DNA from: Pseudomonas sp. dw_612
GTDB taxonomy: Bacteria > Pseudomonadota > Gammaproteobacteria > Pseudomonadales > Pseudomonadaceae
Direction of reading: 5' to 3'
Assembly (NCBI RefSeq): GCF_018449725.1
Contig: NZ_JAAVVC010000004.1
Coordinates: 248,001 to 312,000 of the forward strand
DNA: 64,000 nt
Made by a program: the position numbers and the translations under genes. Below the pieces are notes generated by a model. The model was not told the origin of the DNA and made no database searches. It saw only the letters and a program-made list of their open reading frames with translations. Positions 31,604 to 38,714 of this stretch are shown here, piece after piece; within the stretch, counting starts at the first letter, position 1, and every line of letters begins with the position of its first letter.

Positions 31604-31750
31604 GTAGCAGCTGTCGAGCACCGCGAGGCAGCGTTCGGCGGCGAAGCCGTCGCAAAATCAGCCATCGCGGTGTTTCAGCTAGACCGCGTGCTTCGGTTTG
31701 ACGACGGCTTCGCCGCCGAACGCTGCCTCGCGGTGCTCGACAGCTGCTAC
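31604..31750. repeat. Perfect 49-base inverted repeat between glucosidase and LysR genes
   Basis: Arms 31604-31652 and 31702-31750 are exact complements over 49 bases (arm starts GTAGCAGCTGTCGAGCACCG) around a 49-base loop. This sequence family is not seen elsewhere in the window. It occupies the middle of the 318-base gap 31506-31823, where both divergent promoters must lie. Confidence 0.92.
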
Positions 31751-31823
31751 AAAGGCACGCTTCGAGATAGGCGAAGGCCCTCGCGGCTCTTACAATGCAG
31801 GCACCTCTGACTCCGGCCGCCCC

Positions 31824-32687
31824 ATGGACATCGACCTCGCCCGCACCTTCCTGGAAATCGTCCGTCACGGCAGCCTCGCCGCCGCGGCGGAAAAACTCCA
31901 CGTCACCCAGACCGCGATCACCGCGCGGGTGCAGAAACTCGAAAGCCAATTGGGCAGCACGCTGTTCGTGCGCAACCGCGCCGGCGCACGCCTGACGCCG
32001 AACGGCGAGGCGTTTGTGGTCTACGCCAATCAACTGGTGCAAACCTGGGAAGCCGCCCGCCGCGACCTGCCGTTGCCCGAAGGCTACCGCGACGTGTTGC
32101 ACATCGGCGGCGAAGTCAGTCTGTGCAACCCGCTAATGCTGAGTTGGGCCGCCGAGTTGCGGGAGAAGATCCCCAGCCACGCCCTGCGCATGGAAATCCG
32201 CGACGGCGAAAACCTGCTGCGCCAACTGGAACTGGGGGTGCTCGACGCCGCGCTGGTCTACCAGCCCGAATACTGGCCGCGCCTGCAAGTCGAGCAAGTG
32301 CTGGAAGAAAAACTGATCCTCGTGCGCCTGGCCGGCCAACCCGACCCGTACGTGTACATCGACTGGGGCCCGGACTTCCGTCGCCAACACGATGCGGCCC
32401 TGCCGGAAAAAGCCAAGGCAGCCTTGAGTTTCAACCTCGGCCCACTGGCCTTGCAGTACCTGCTGGAACACGGCGGCAGCGGTTATTTCCGCACTCGGGT
32501 GGTTCAAAGTTACCTGGAAAGCGGCGTGCTCGAAGCCGTGTCCAAGGCCCCGGAGTTCAGTTACCCGACCTACCTGGTTTACTCCCGCGACCGGGATTCG
32601 GCGACCCTGCAACAGGCGTTCGACCTGCTGCGGGGCGTGATCAAGACCGACGATGACTGGTCCCAGCGCTGGAACCCGTTGGGCTGA
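31824..32687 (+). CDS. LysR family transcriptional regulator
   Basis: A 287-residue LysR-type regulator. The N-terminal winged helix (MDIDLARTFLEIVRHGSLAA, then LHVTQTAITARVQKLESQLG) is standard and the C-terminal inducer-binding domain continues through VLHIGGEVSLCNPLMLSWAA. The effector and targets are unknown. LysR proteins usually control a divergent neighbour, making the GH63-like glucosidase gene the obvious candidate, but the two are separated by a 147-base perfect palindrome. The start at 31824 is set by the conserved N-terminal sequence; the open frame upstream runs through the repeat. Gap to the next rightward gene is 95 bases. Confidence 0.9.
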   Translation: MDIDLARTFLEIVRHGSLAAAAEKLHVTQTAITARVQKLESQLGSTLFVRNRAGARLTPNGEAFVVYANQLVQTWEAARRDLPLPEGYRDVLHIGGEVSLCNPLMLSWAAELREKIPSHALRMEIRDGENLLRQLELGVLDAALVYQPEYWPRLQVEQVLEEKLILVRLAGQPDPYVYIDWGPDFRRQHDAALPEKAKAALSFNLGPLALQYLLEHGGSGYFRTRVVQSYLESGVLEAVSKAPEFSYPTYLVYSRDRDSATLQQAFDLLRGVIKTDDDWSQRWNPLG

Positions 32688-32782
32688 GTCCATCAAGTGG
32701 CGCTTGTGCCCTCAAGGTTCGCCGGGCCTGCGCGACGGGATCGGCTAATCTGCTGTGATAACAATAATCACAGGTGAGCGCA

Positions 32783-33928
32783 GTGAGGCAGACCACCCAG
32801 GCATTTCGCACCCGTTATCGCGCCGATATTCATCGGCGCTACAACCCATGGCTGCACGGCGCGTTTGTGCTGCTGTTCGGCATCCTCGCCATCGGCGGAT
32901 TCTGGCGCACCGTGCAGCAAGTCCAGCCGCTGGAATGGCTGGCGGTGCCGCTGACGCTGTTGTTCTTCAACTTCGGCGTGTACGTGGTGCATCGGCACCT
33001 CGGGCATCACAAGAAAAGCTTCGCGCGGATGTTCTATACCCGGCATGCCGGCGACCATCACAGCTTTTTCACCCCCGGCCACATGACCTACGACAGCGCC
33101 CGGGACTGGCGGGTGATTCTGTTTCCGGCCTGGCTCATTGTGTTGCACACGCTGGTCATCACCCTGCCGCTGTGGTGGCTGTTTTCACAGGTCAACGCCA
33201 ACGTCGCCGGGTTGTTCGGTGGCTGCATGGTCCTGGGTTACCTGACCTATGAGGTGTTCCACGCCTGCGAACACTTACCGCCGCGCAACCCGATTACACG
33301 CTTGCCGTGGATTCGTCAGATGCGGCGCCTGCACGAACTGCACCACCGCCGCGAACTGATGCAGGAGCGCAACTTCAATATCGTGTTTCCGCTGATGGAT
33401 TACCTGTTCGGCACCCTGTACTGGGAACCGGAGCACGCCAACCCGCACCCGACGAGAACGCCCATGACCCGCATGCAACATCAGATCGAGATTGCCGGTA
33501 ACCCGATTGCCGTGCTCGCCTACGCCAGCACCGTGACCCGTTGGCCGGAGTGGCATCCGTCGTCGCTCAAGGTCGATGGCCAGGCTGGCCCGCTGCATGC
33601 CGGGTCGCGCTTCGAGGAGGACATCCGCGCGGGCGGGCGTGACGGGCACTTGAGTTGGGAGGTCGAGGAGTACCTGCCAGGGCGGCGCTGGAGTGCCCAG
33701 GCTCGCGGCGATCATGGGTTGTCGCTGGTGGTGACTTACGAATGCGAGGCACTGGGTGACGGCACCCGGTTTGTTCGCACCCTGGAGTATCGGTTCAGCG
33801 GTTTGGGCATGCGCATTGCCAATCAACTGTTGCTCAAACGACGGATCGAGCATGAATCGGCGGCGTCGATGCGGGCGTTGCGCGACATGGCGCAACGGCA
33901 CCTGGCCCCCGCAGGAGTGAGCGCGTGA
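32783..33928 (+). CDS. Fatty acid hydroxylase (sterol desaturase family) fused to an SRPBCC domain
   Basis: A 381-residue fusion. Residues about 1-220 form a di-iron membrane hydroxylase with helices (HGAFVLLFGILAIGGFW, LAVPLTLLFFNFGVYVV, WLIVLHTLVITLPLWWLF) and the His clusters HRHLGHH, HAGDHHSFF, HACEH and HELHHRR that bind the iron pair. From Met228 the protein continues as a START/SRPBCC-like lipid-binding domain (IEIAGNPIAVLAYASTVTRW, LSWEVEEYLPGRRWSAQARG). Coupling suggests that the C-terminal domain presents or accepts the lipid substrate; this is inference. The GTG at 32783 is preferred because AGGTGA lies 5 bases upstream; a GTG at 32774 lacks a site. The stop overlaps the start of the next gene. 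Confidence 0.75.
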   Translation: MRQTTQAFRTRYRADIHRRYNPWLHGAFVLLFGILAIGGFWRTVQQVQPLEWLAVPLTLLFFNFGVYVVHRHLGHHKKSFARMFYTRHAGDHHSFFTPGHMTYDSARDWRVILFPAWLIVLHTLVITLPLWWLFSQVNANVAGLFGGCMVLGYLTYEVFHACEHLPPRNPITRLPWIRQMRRLHELHHRRELMQERNFNIVFPLMDYLFGTLYWEPEHANPHPTRTPMTRMQHQIEIAGNPIAVLAYASTVTRWPEWHPSSLKVDGQAGPLHAGSRFEEDIRAGGRDGHLSWEVEEYLPGRRWSAQARGDHGLSLVVTYECEALGDGTRFVRTLEYRFSGLGMRIANQLLLKRRIEHESAASMRALRDMAQRHLAPAGVSA

Positions 33929-35004
33929 GAGCCGTTTTCAGGGTTCTGCTGTTGCTGATTGTCGTCATTGCTGCGTTTTTGCTGTTGATGCCGAACAAGG
34001 TGCAACCGGTGGCCTGGACACCGCCACCGGCGCCATCCCTGACCAGCGGCGTGTATGCCGAGAATCAGCGGCTCAAGGACGTGGAGCGCGTCGGTGCGTC
34101 GGACATCGACGGGCCCGAAGCCTTGCTGCTGGAAAACGACACGCTGATCACCGGCCTGCATGATGGCCGGGTGCTTCGCAGCAGCCTCGACGGCAAGGTC
34201 AGCAAAGTGCTGACCGATACCGGTGGCCGGCCTTTGGGACTGGCCCGGCACCCCAACGGTTTGCTAGTGATTGCGGACGGGGTCAAGGGTTTGCTGTCCC
34301 TTGATGCCCAAGGTCGGGTGATTCCATTGACCACCGCGGCGAATGGCGTGCCGTTCGGTTTTACCGATGACGTGGTGATCGACAAACCCGGGCACTACGC
34401 CTACTTCAGCGATGCGTCGAGTCGTTGGGGTTACGGCAAGGATGGCGAGGCGATCATCGAGCACGGCGGCGACGGTCGTTTGCTGCGCTATGACTTCCAG
34501 ACCGGCAAGACCACCACGCTGCTGGACAAACTGGAGTTCGCCAACGGTGTGACCCTCGGGCCGGACGATGCCTTTGTGCTGGTCAACGAAACCGGCGCTT
34601 ATCGGATCAGCCGTTTTTGGCTAACCGGGCCGAAAGCCGGGACCCATGACGTCTTCGTCGACAACCTGCCGGGGCTGCCGGACAACCTGGCCTTCAATGG
34701 CCGCGACCGGTTTTGGGTGGCGCTGTATGCCCCGCGCAATCAATTGCTCGATGCCACGGCGCAGCACCCGTTCGTACGCAAAATGATCGTGCGGGCGTTG
34801 ATGGTCCTGCCCAAACCGGTGGAGAAACGCGCGTTCGCGCTGGGCCTGGATCTGGACGGCAAGGTGATCGCCAATTTGCAGGATGCCGGCAGCGGCAATT
34901 ACTCGCCGATCACCACCGTTCGCGAATATGGAGACTGGCTGTATTTCGGCTCGTTGAAAGAGCAGCACATGGTGCGGTTGCCGTTGGAAAAGGCGTTGCA
35001 CTGA
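33925..35004 (+). CDS. SMP-30/strictosidine-synthase-like beta-propeller protein
   Basis: A 359-residue protein with an N-terminal membrane anchor or signal (LLLLIVVIAAFLLLMPNKV) followed by a six-bladed propeller of the SMP-30/gluconolactonase/strictosidine synthase type. Typical strands are IDGPEALLLENDTLITGLHD, RPLGLARHPNGLLVIADGVK, DDVVIDKPGHYAYFSDASSR and FANGVTLGPDDAFVLVNETG. The last two carry the Asp/Asn residues that hold the catalytic metal in lactonases. The GTG start at 33925 overlaps the stop of the hydroxylase fusion (GTGA), so the two are translationally coupled and probably act on related lipid or lactone substrates. No biochemical role can be named. Confidence 0.82.
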   Translation: MRAVFRVLLLLIVVIAAFLLLMPNKVQPVAWTPPPAPSLTSGVYAENQRLKDVERVGASDIDGPEALLLENDTLITGLHDGRVLRSSLDGKVSKVLTDTGGRPLGLARHPNGLLVIADGVKGLLSLDAQGRVIPLTTAANGVPFGFTDDVVIDKPGHYAYFSDASSRWGYGKDGEAIIEHGGDGRLLRYDFQTGKTTTLLDKLEFANGVTLGPDDAFVLVNETGAYRISRFWLTGPKAGTHDVFVDNLPGLPDNLAFNGRDRFWVALYAPRNQLLDATAQHPFVRKMIVRALMVLPKPVEKRAFALGLDLDGKVIANLQDAGSGNYSPITTVREYGDWLYFGSLKEQHMVRLPLEKALH

Positions 35005-35012
35005 AGATCAAA

Positions 35013-35094
35013 ATCAAAAGATCGCAGCCTTCGGCAGCTCCTACGGGTGTTCGCAATACCCTGTAGGAGCTGCCGAAGGCTGCGATCTTTTGAT
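35013..35094. repeat. REP-type inverted repeat (GCTGCCGAAGGCTGCGA family), likely transcript end
   Basis: Perfect arms of about 32 bases (ATCAAAAGATCGCAGCCTTC... and complement) around an 18-base loop. It fills the gap between a rightward gene ending at 35004 and a leftward gene ending at 35096, and probably also blocks read-through. Confidence 0.9.
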
Positions 35095-35095
35095 C

Positions 35096-35287
35096 TTAGG
35101 GTTTCAACTCGTCACGCCGCTCGGAAGGCTTACCCTTCTCATCATCCGGAACCCCGTCGACATCCGGTTCTTCAGGCTCAACAGTATTGTGCTGCGGACT
35201 CAACGGCTCAGGATGCGTCGGGATCGGGTCATACCCGCCCTGCTCTTCGCTCGGGAACTTTTCGTTGGAGAATCGGGGCTGTGTCAT
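35096..35287 (-). CDS. Small acidic, proline-rich disordered protein
   Basis: A 63-residue hypothetical protein (MTQPRFSNEKFPSEEQGGYD...) rich in Pro, Glu and Asp, with no membrane segment and almost no hydrophobic core; it is predicted to be disordered. The ATG at 35287 has AGAGGTG upstream with 6-base spacing, a strong argument for translation. It points the same way as the YdcH-like gene at 35390 and is one of two disordered peptides flanking the DUF4142 gene. The function is unknown; similar peptides accompany stress-response genes in pseudomonads, but that is a contextual guess. Confidence 0.6.
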   Translation of the reverse strand: MTQPRFSNEKFPSEEQGGYDPIPTHPEPLSPQHNTVEPEEPDVDGVPDDEKGKPSERRDELKP

Positions 35288-35389
35288 TAAAGGCACCTCT
35301 CAGCGAGTCATTGGATGGTCAGACTCTGTACGTTCGAGGTGCCGGTCTTTATCGCCGTTCCAATTTTTCAGTCACCGGTCGTCGGTGAC

Positions 35390-35632
35390 TCAGGACGACG
35401 CCTGGAGTTGTTTGACGATCTTGTCCTTGACCAGCAAGCGCTGTTCCTTGAGCTTTTTCAGGGCATCATCGCTGGGTGCATCCGTTTTGGCGGTTTCAGC
35501 CTTGACCACCTCGGCGTCCGCTTGTGAATACTTGTTGATCAGTGAATCCAATAATGGATCCTTGGTGCGTTTTTGCTGGATATCTTCCTTTGAAACTTTC
35601 AGGTCCTGGTAAAGATCGTGTGGCACCGGCAT
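35390..35632 (-). CDS. YdcH/DUF465 family protein
   Basis: An 80-residue coiled-coil protein of the DUF465/YdcH type: MPVPHDLYQDLKVSKEDIQQ at the start, a charged helical middle, and DDALKKLKEQRLLVKDKIVK at the end. Proteins of this family form small helical hairpins and their role is unsettled. GGAGGTG lies 6 bases before the ATG at 35632, an excellent ribosome-binding site; the frame extends 10 codons further but without one. It is 102 bases upstream, in its own transcription direction, of the disordered-peptide gene and may share a transcript with it. Confidence 0.8.
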   Translation of the reverse strand: MPVPHDLYQDLKVSKEDIQQKRTKDPLLDSLINKYSQADAEVVKAETAKTDAPSDDALKKLKEQRLLVKDKIVKQLQASS

Positions 35633-35849
35633 GGAACACCTCCGTTTGTTAATCGGCAGCAAACGCGATCAATTGCGTTCACCAACCATCAGAATGGCCT
35701 CGGTTACCCGGTTCTGTCGACCTCCTGTCAGACCAGCGGTGCCCGTTCGTCGTCCATTTGCATTTGCGATCAAACCTTTCGTCGAGCGCCCGCCTCCATT
35801 GAATAACGATCACCTCGATCGCTTATAAAACTCGTGTGGAGAATAACCA

Positions 35850-36371
35850 ATGGACGGATTTACCCTGCGCCACCTCGCCCTGGCCGTTGCCCTGAGCACC
35901 AGCCTGGGCACCGCGTTCGCGGCCACTTCCAATGACTTTGTCGATAACGCTGCCGCAGGCGGTATCGCTGAGGTCGAAACCAGCAAACTGGCCCTGGAAA
36001 AAAGCTCATCGGCGGACATCAAGTCGTTCGCCAACATGATGATCACCGACCACACCAAGGCCAACGAAGAGCTGGCGGCACTGGCGAAAAAGCATGACAT
36101 CGAGGTGCCGGACAGCACGACGCTGGTGAAGCAGGCCAAGGCGAAAATCCTCGACCTGCGCGATGAATCCTTCGATGCGGCCTACGCCAATAATCAGGTG
36201 AAGGCCCACGAAGACACCATTGCCCTGTTCAAGAAAGAAGCGGACACGGTGACCGACGACAAAAAACCGGGTGCCACGGAGCTAAAAGGCTTCGCGCAGA
36301 AAATGCTGCCGGCGCTGCAAAAGCACCTGGAAGCGGCGAAAGAACTGCAAGCGGCTCACCCGAGCAAATAA
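35850..36371 (+). CDS. DUF4142 exported protein
   Basis: A 173-residue protein with a Sec signal (LALAVALSTSLGTAFA, cleavage before ATSNDF) and one DUF4142 domain, a ferritin-like four-helix bundle. Family features include SNDFVDNAAAGGIAEVETSK, FANMMITDHTKANEELAALA and the conserved His positions near VKAHEDTIALFKK. DUF4142 proteins are found in the periplasm of many soil bacteria and are often stress-induced; the activity is unknown. GTGGAG lies 9-10 bases before the ATG. A TATAAA box (35824-35829) is present but too close to the ATG to be a confident promoter. It sits beside the Rsb-type stress operon. Confidence 0.85.
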   Translation: MDGFTLRHLALAVALSTSLGTAFAATSNDFVDNAAAGGIAEVETSKLALEKSSSADIKSFANMMITDHTKANEELAALAKKHDIEVPDSTTLVKQAKAKILDLRDESFDAAYANNQVKAHEDTIALFKKEADTVTDDKKPGATELKGFAQKMLPALQKHLEAAKELQAAHPSK

Positions 36372-36384
36372 CACACAAAACCCA

Positions 36385-36474
36385 TGTGGGAGCGGGCTTG
36401 CTCGCGAAAGCGGTGGACCAGTCGACATCCACTTTGACTGATCCACCGCTTTCGCGAGCAAGCCCGCTCCCACA
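36385..36474. repeat. REPIN after the DUF4142 gene
   Basis: Arms GTGGGAGCGGGCTTGCTCGC and complement, spacer CAGTCGACATCCACTTTGAC. Confidence 0.9.
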
Positions 36475-36493
36475 GTTGTTTTGTGCCAGACGC

Positions 36494-36742
36494 CTAGCCC
36501 CCGTCAGTGTCGATATCCGCATCGGTTTCCTCACCAGGCGTTGCCCGGTCAGGCTTCGGCTTGAAGCCCGGGCTGAACTCGTTGTCATTGTCGGTGTGGC
36601 GGTTTTTCTGGTCGACGGCGTTGTTGGCACTGTCCGGTTCAGGGGTTTTGCTGTCACCTTCTCCCGGCGTCTGCGGGTCGATCGCCGGGTCATTGCGATC
36701 GACCGTCTGATCCTGCTGCTGGCTCATTGATTCATTTTTCAT
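36494..36742 (-). CDS. Small acidic disordered protein
   Basis: An 82-residue hydrophilic protein (MKNESMSQQQDQTVDRNDPA...) rich in Asp, Asn, Pro and Glu, with no hydrophobic segment; it should be intrinsically disordered. The ATG at 36742 has GAGG 5 bases upstream, supporting this start over the longer frame that runs to 36901 through a REP element. It converges with the DUF4142 gene across a REPIN. Composition resembles the 63-residue peptide at 35096-35287. No function can be assigned. Confidence 0.6.
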   Translation of the reverse strand: MKNESMSQQQDQTVDRNDPAIDPQTPGEGDSKTPEPDSANNAVDQKNRHTDNDNEFSPGFKPKPDRATPGEETDADIDTDGG

Positions 36743-37094
36743 AGGTACCTCGTTCGTCAGTGCATGTGCGCGGCTGAAACAGTCGGGCCTTGAAGATTCG
36801 AAGCCATCTGCGATGCAACGTTCAATCCCATGAAAAAACGCAATCCCTGTAGGAGCAAGGCTTGCCCGCGATAGCGCCCTTGAGATCGCCATCGCGGGCA
36901 AGCCTTGCTCCTACAAATGCGTTTGCGGGATCAAGATCAAAAAATCGCAGCCTTCGGCAGCGCCTACTAGAGTTGTCCCTCAAGGATGAAAAATCCTGTC
37001 GTCAGCGAACAACTATTTCGCACGGCAAATGTCACTGAGTTGCGCCGATCCATTTTCACGGAATCGGACTATCATTTTCAGGGAGTCAAGGCAC
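36743..37094. other. Gap upstream of the Rsb-type operon
   Basis: 352 bases without a gene. It holds a REPIN (36850-36917), one decayed arm of the AAGGCTGCGA family (36934-36968, GATCAAGATCAAAAAATCGC...), and about 125 bases before rsbR that must contain the operon promoter. No clear sigma-70 or AlgU consensus was found there. Confidence 0.5.
36850..36917. repeat. Compact REP pair (GTAGGAGCAAGGCTTGCCCGCGA family)
   Basis: Arms GTAGGAGCAAGGCTTGCCCG and complement, with a short spacer containing CGCCCTTGAGAT. A near copy is at 45424-45492. Confidence 0.9.
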
Positions 37095-37946
37095 ATGGCG
37101 GCACTGCAACGCAACACACTCGAAGCGATCAAAAATAACCAGACGCCACTGCTCGCCGAATGGACGAGCAGCCTCGAGGCCAGTGGTGCCACGCGCAACA
37201 TCAAGGAACTCGACCTCAAGCAACAGACGTCGGACTTCCTTCACCTGATCATTTCCGGGCTGGACCAAGGCAACGGCCAGAACGTCGCCGCTCCGGGCTG
37301 GGACGAGATTCGCCAGTTCCTGGAAAAACTGTCCCAGAGCCGTGCCCAACTGGGCCAGGACTCGCAACAGACCGCCAGTTTCATCTTCGCCCTCAAAGGC
37401 CCGCTGTTTACCTTGCTGCAAGCTCACTATCGCGAAGATCCAGCGCTGCTCGCCGAACAACTCTGGGAAATCTCCGAGCTGCTCGACGCCCTGGGCATGC
37501 ACACCATCCGCACCTTCCAGAAGTCCCGTGAAGCGGTGATCAAGCGCCAGCAGGAAGAACTGCTGGAACTGTCGACCCCGGTGGTCAAGCTCTGGGATGG
37601 CGTGCTGGCGCTGCCGATGATCGGCACCCTCGACTCGCAACGCACCCAAGTGGTGATGGAATCGCTGCTGCAACGGATCGTCGACACCGGTTCGGAAATC
37701 GCCATTATCGACATCACCGGTGTGCCGACCGTCGACACCCTGGTGGCGCAACACCTGCTCAAGACCGTGACCGCCATTCGCCTGATGGGCGCCGATTGCA
37801 TCATCAGCGGCGTGCGTCCGCAGATCGCCCAGACCATCGTGCACCTGGGCCTGGACCTGCAAGGCGTGGTCACCAAGGCCAACCTGGCCGATGCCCTGAA
37901 ACTGGCCCTGACCCGTTTGGGATTGACCGTCAGCAAGGCGGTATAA
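37095..37946 (+). CDS. rsbR: RsbR-like stressosome scaffold protein
   Basis: A 283-residue co-antagonist of the RsbR type. Residues about 1-150 form a helical sensory domain and residues about 160-275 a STAS domain almost identical in pattern to RsbR (LSTPVVKLWDGVLALPMIGT, IIDITGVPTVDTLVAQHLLK, GVRPQIAQTIVHLGLDLQGV). In B. subtilis, RsbR and RsbS build the megadalton stressosome that holds the kinase RsbT; the Thr residues in DITGVPTVDT correspond to the phosphorylation region. The ATG at 37095 is preceded by AAGG. First gene of a six-gene operon whose members overlap or lie within 5 bases. The sensed signal is unknown, as the N-terminal domain was not identified with a ligand. Confidence 0.9.
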   Translation: MAALQRNTLEAIKNNQTPLLAEWTSSLEASGATRNIKELDLKQQTSDFLHLIISGLDQGNGQNVAAPGWDEIRQFLEKLSQSRAQLGQDSQQTASFIFALKGPLFTLLQAHYREDPALLAEQLWEISELLDALGMHTIRTFQKSREAVIKRQQEELLELSTPVVKLWDGVLALPMIGTLDSQRTQVVMESLLQRIVDTGSEIAIIDITGVPTVDTLVAQHLLKTVTAIRLMGADCIISGVRPQIAQTIVHLGLDLQGVVTKANLADALKLALTRLGLTVSKAV

Positions 37947-37950
37947 GCCG

Positions 37951-38313
37951 ATGGAGCGTATTCCGATTTTGCAAATGGGCGACTTCCTGCTGGTGACCAT
38001 CCAGGTCGACATGCATGACCAACTCGCCCTCACGCTGCAAGACGACTTGTCCGAGCGCATCAGCAGAACCTCGGCCCGAGGCGTGCTGATCGATATCTCC
38101 GCGCTGGACATGGTCGACTCGTTCATCGGCCGGATGATCGGGACCATTTCCGGCCTGTCCAGAATCATGGACGCCCAGACCGTGTTGGTCGGCATGCAAC
38201 CGGCCGTGGCGATTACTTTGGTCGAACTGGGCCTGACCCTGCCCGGCGTCAGCACGGCGTTGAACGTCGAGCGCGGGATGAAACTGCTGCAGGCCCGAGT
38301 ACGCGAACAATGA
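37951..38313 (+). CDS. rsbS: RsbS-like STAS antagonist
   Basis: A 120-residue single STAS domain protein of the RsbS type: IPILQMGDFLLVTIQVDMHD at the start and the phosphoacceptor segment IDISALDMVDSFIGRMIG, whose Ser matches RsbS Ser59. It continues GMQPAVAITLVELGLTLPGV. In the known system RsbS binds and holds RsbT until phosphorylated by it. It starts 4 bases after the rsbR stop and overlaps the rsbT start by 4 bases (ATGA), so stoichiometric production is expected. Confidence 0.92.
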   Translation: MERIPILQMGDFLLVTIQVDMHDQLALTLQDDLSERISRTSARGVLIDISALDMVDSFIGRMIGTISGLSRIMDAQTVLVGMQPAVAITLVELGLTLPGVSTALNVERGMKLLQARVREQ

Positions 38314-38714
38314 CCGTGCTCAGCAGCGGCAGCCAACCGATTCAAATCGAACAGGACGTGGTGCTGGCCCGCCAGACCGCGCGCAAACTCGCGCAGGAAT
38401 GTGGCATGCGCCTGATCGACCTGACCAAACTGGTGACCGCCGTCAGCGAGCTGGCGCGCAACACCATGGTCTACGGCGGTGGCGGCGACATGGATTGGCA
38501 GATCCTCGATGAGAACGCTCGCACCGGGTTGCGCCTGGTGTTCCGTGACGAAGGGCCGGGCATCCCCGATATCAAATTGGCGATGACCGATGGCTGGACT
38601 TCCGGCAGCGGCCTGGGTCTGGGCCTGACCGGGGCCAAGCGCCTGGTGGAAGAGTTCGAGCTGGAAACCGAGCCTGGCAAAGGCACTCGCATAACGATCA
38701 CCCGATGGACATGA
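38310..38714 (+). CDS. rsbT: RsbT-like switch serine kinase
   Basis: A 134-residue GHKL ATPase/kinase of the RsbT type. The N box is seen in VTAVSELARNTMVYGGGG, the G1 box in FRDEGPGIPDIKLAMTDG and the G2 box in GSGLGLGLTGAKRLVEEF, ending GKGTRITITRW. In B. subtilis, RsbT phosphorylates RsbS and RsbR, is released, and activates a PP2C phosphatase. The start overlaps rsbS by 4 bases, and the stop overlaps the next gene by 10 bases. The downstream target here is not the usual RsbU, so what RsbT activates is open. Confidence 0.92.
   Translation: MTVLSSGSQPIQIEQDVVLARQTARKLAQECGMRLIDLTKLVTAVSELARNTMVYGGGGDMDWQILDENARTGLRLVFRDEGPGIPDIKLAMTDGWTSGSGLGLGLTGAKRLVEEFELETEPGKGTRITITRWT

Noticed and set aside
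33464..33928. SRPBCC domain as a separate gene starting at ATG 33464
   Set aside because: The frame is continuous with the hydroxylase, there is no good ribosome-binding site before that ATG, and no stop intervenes.
36494..36901. 135-codon version of the disordered peptide gene
   Set aside because: The extra N-terminal part runs through a REP element and lacks a ribosome-binding site; the ATG at 36742 has one.
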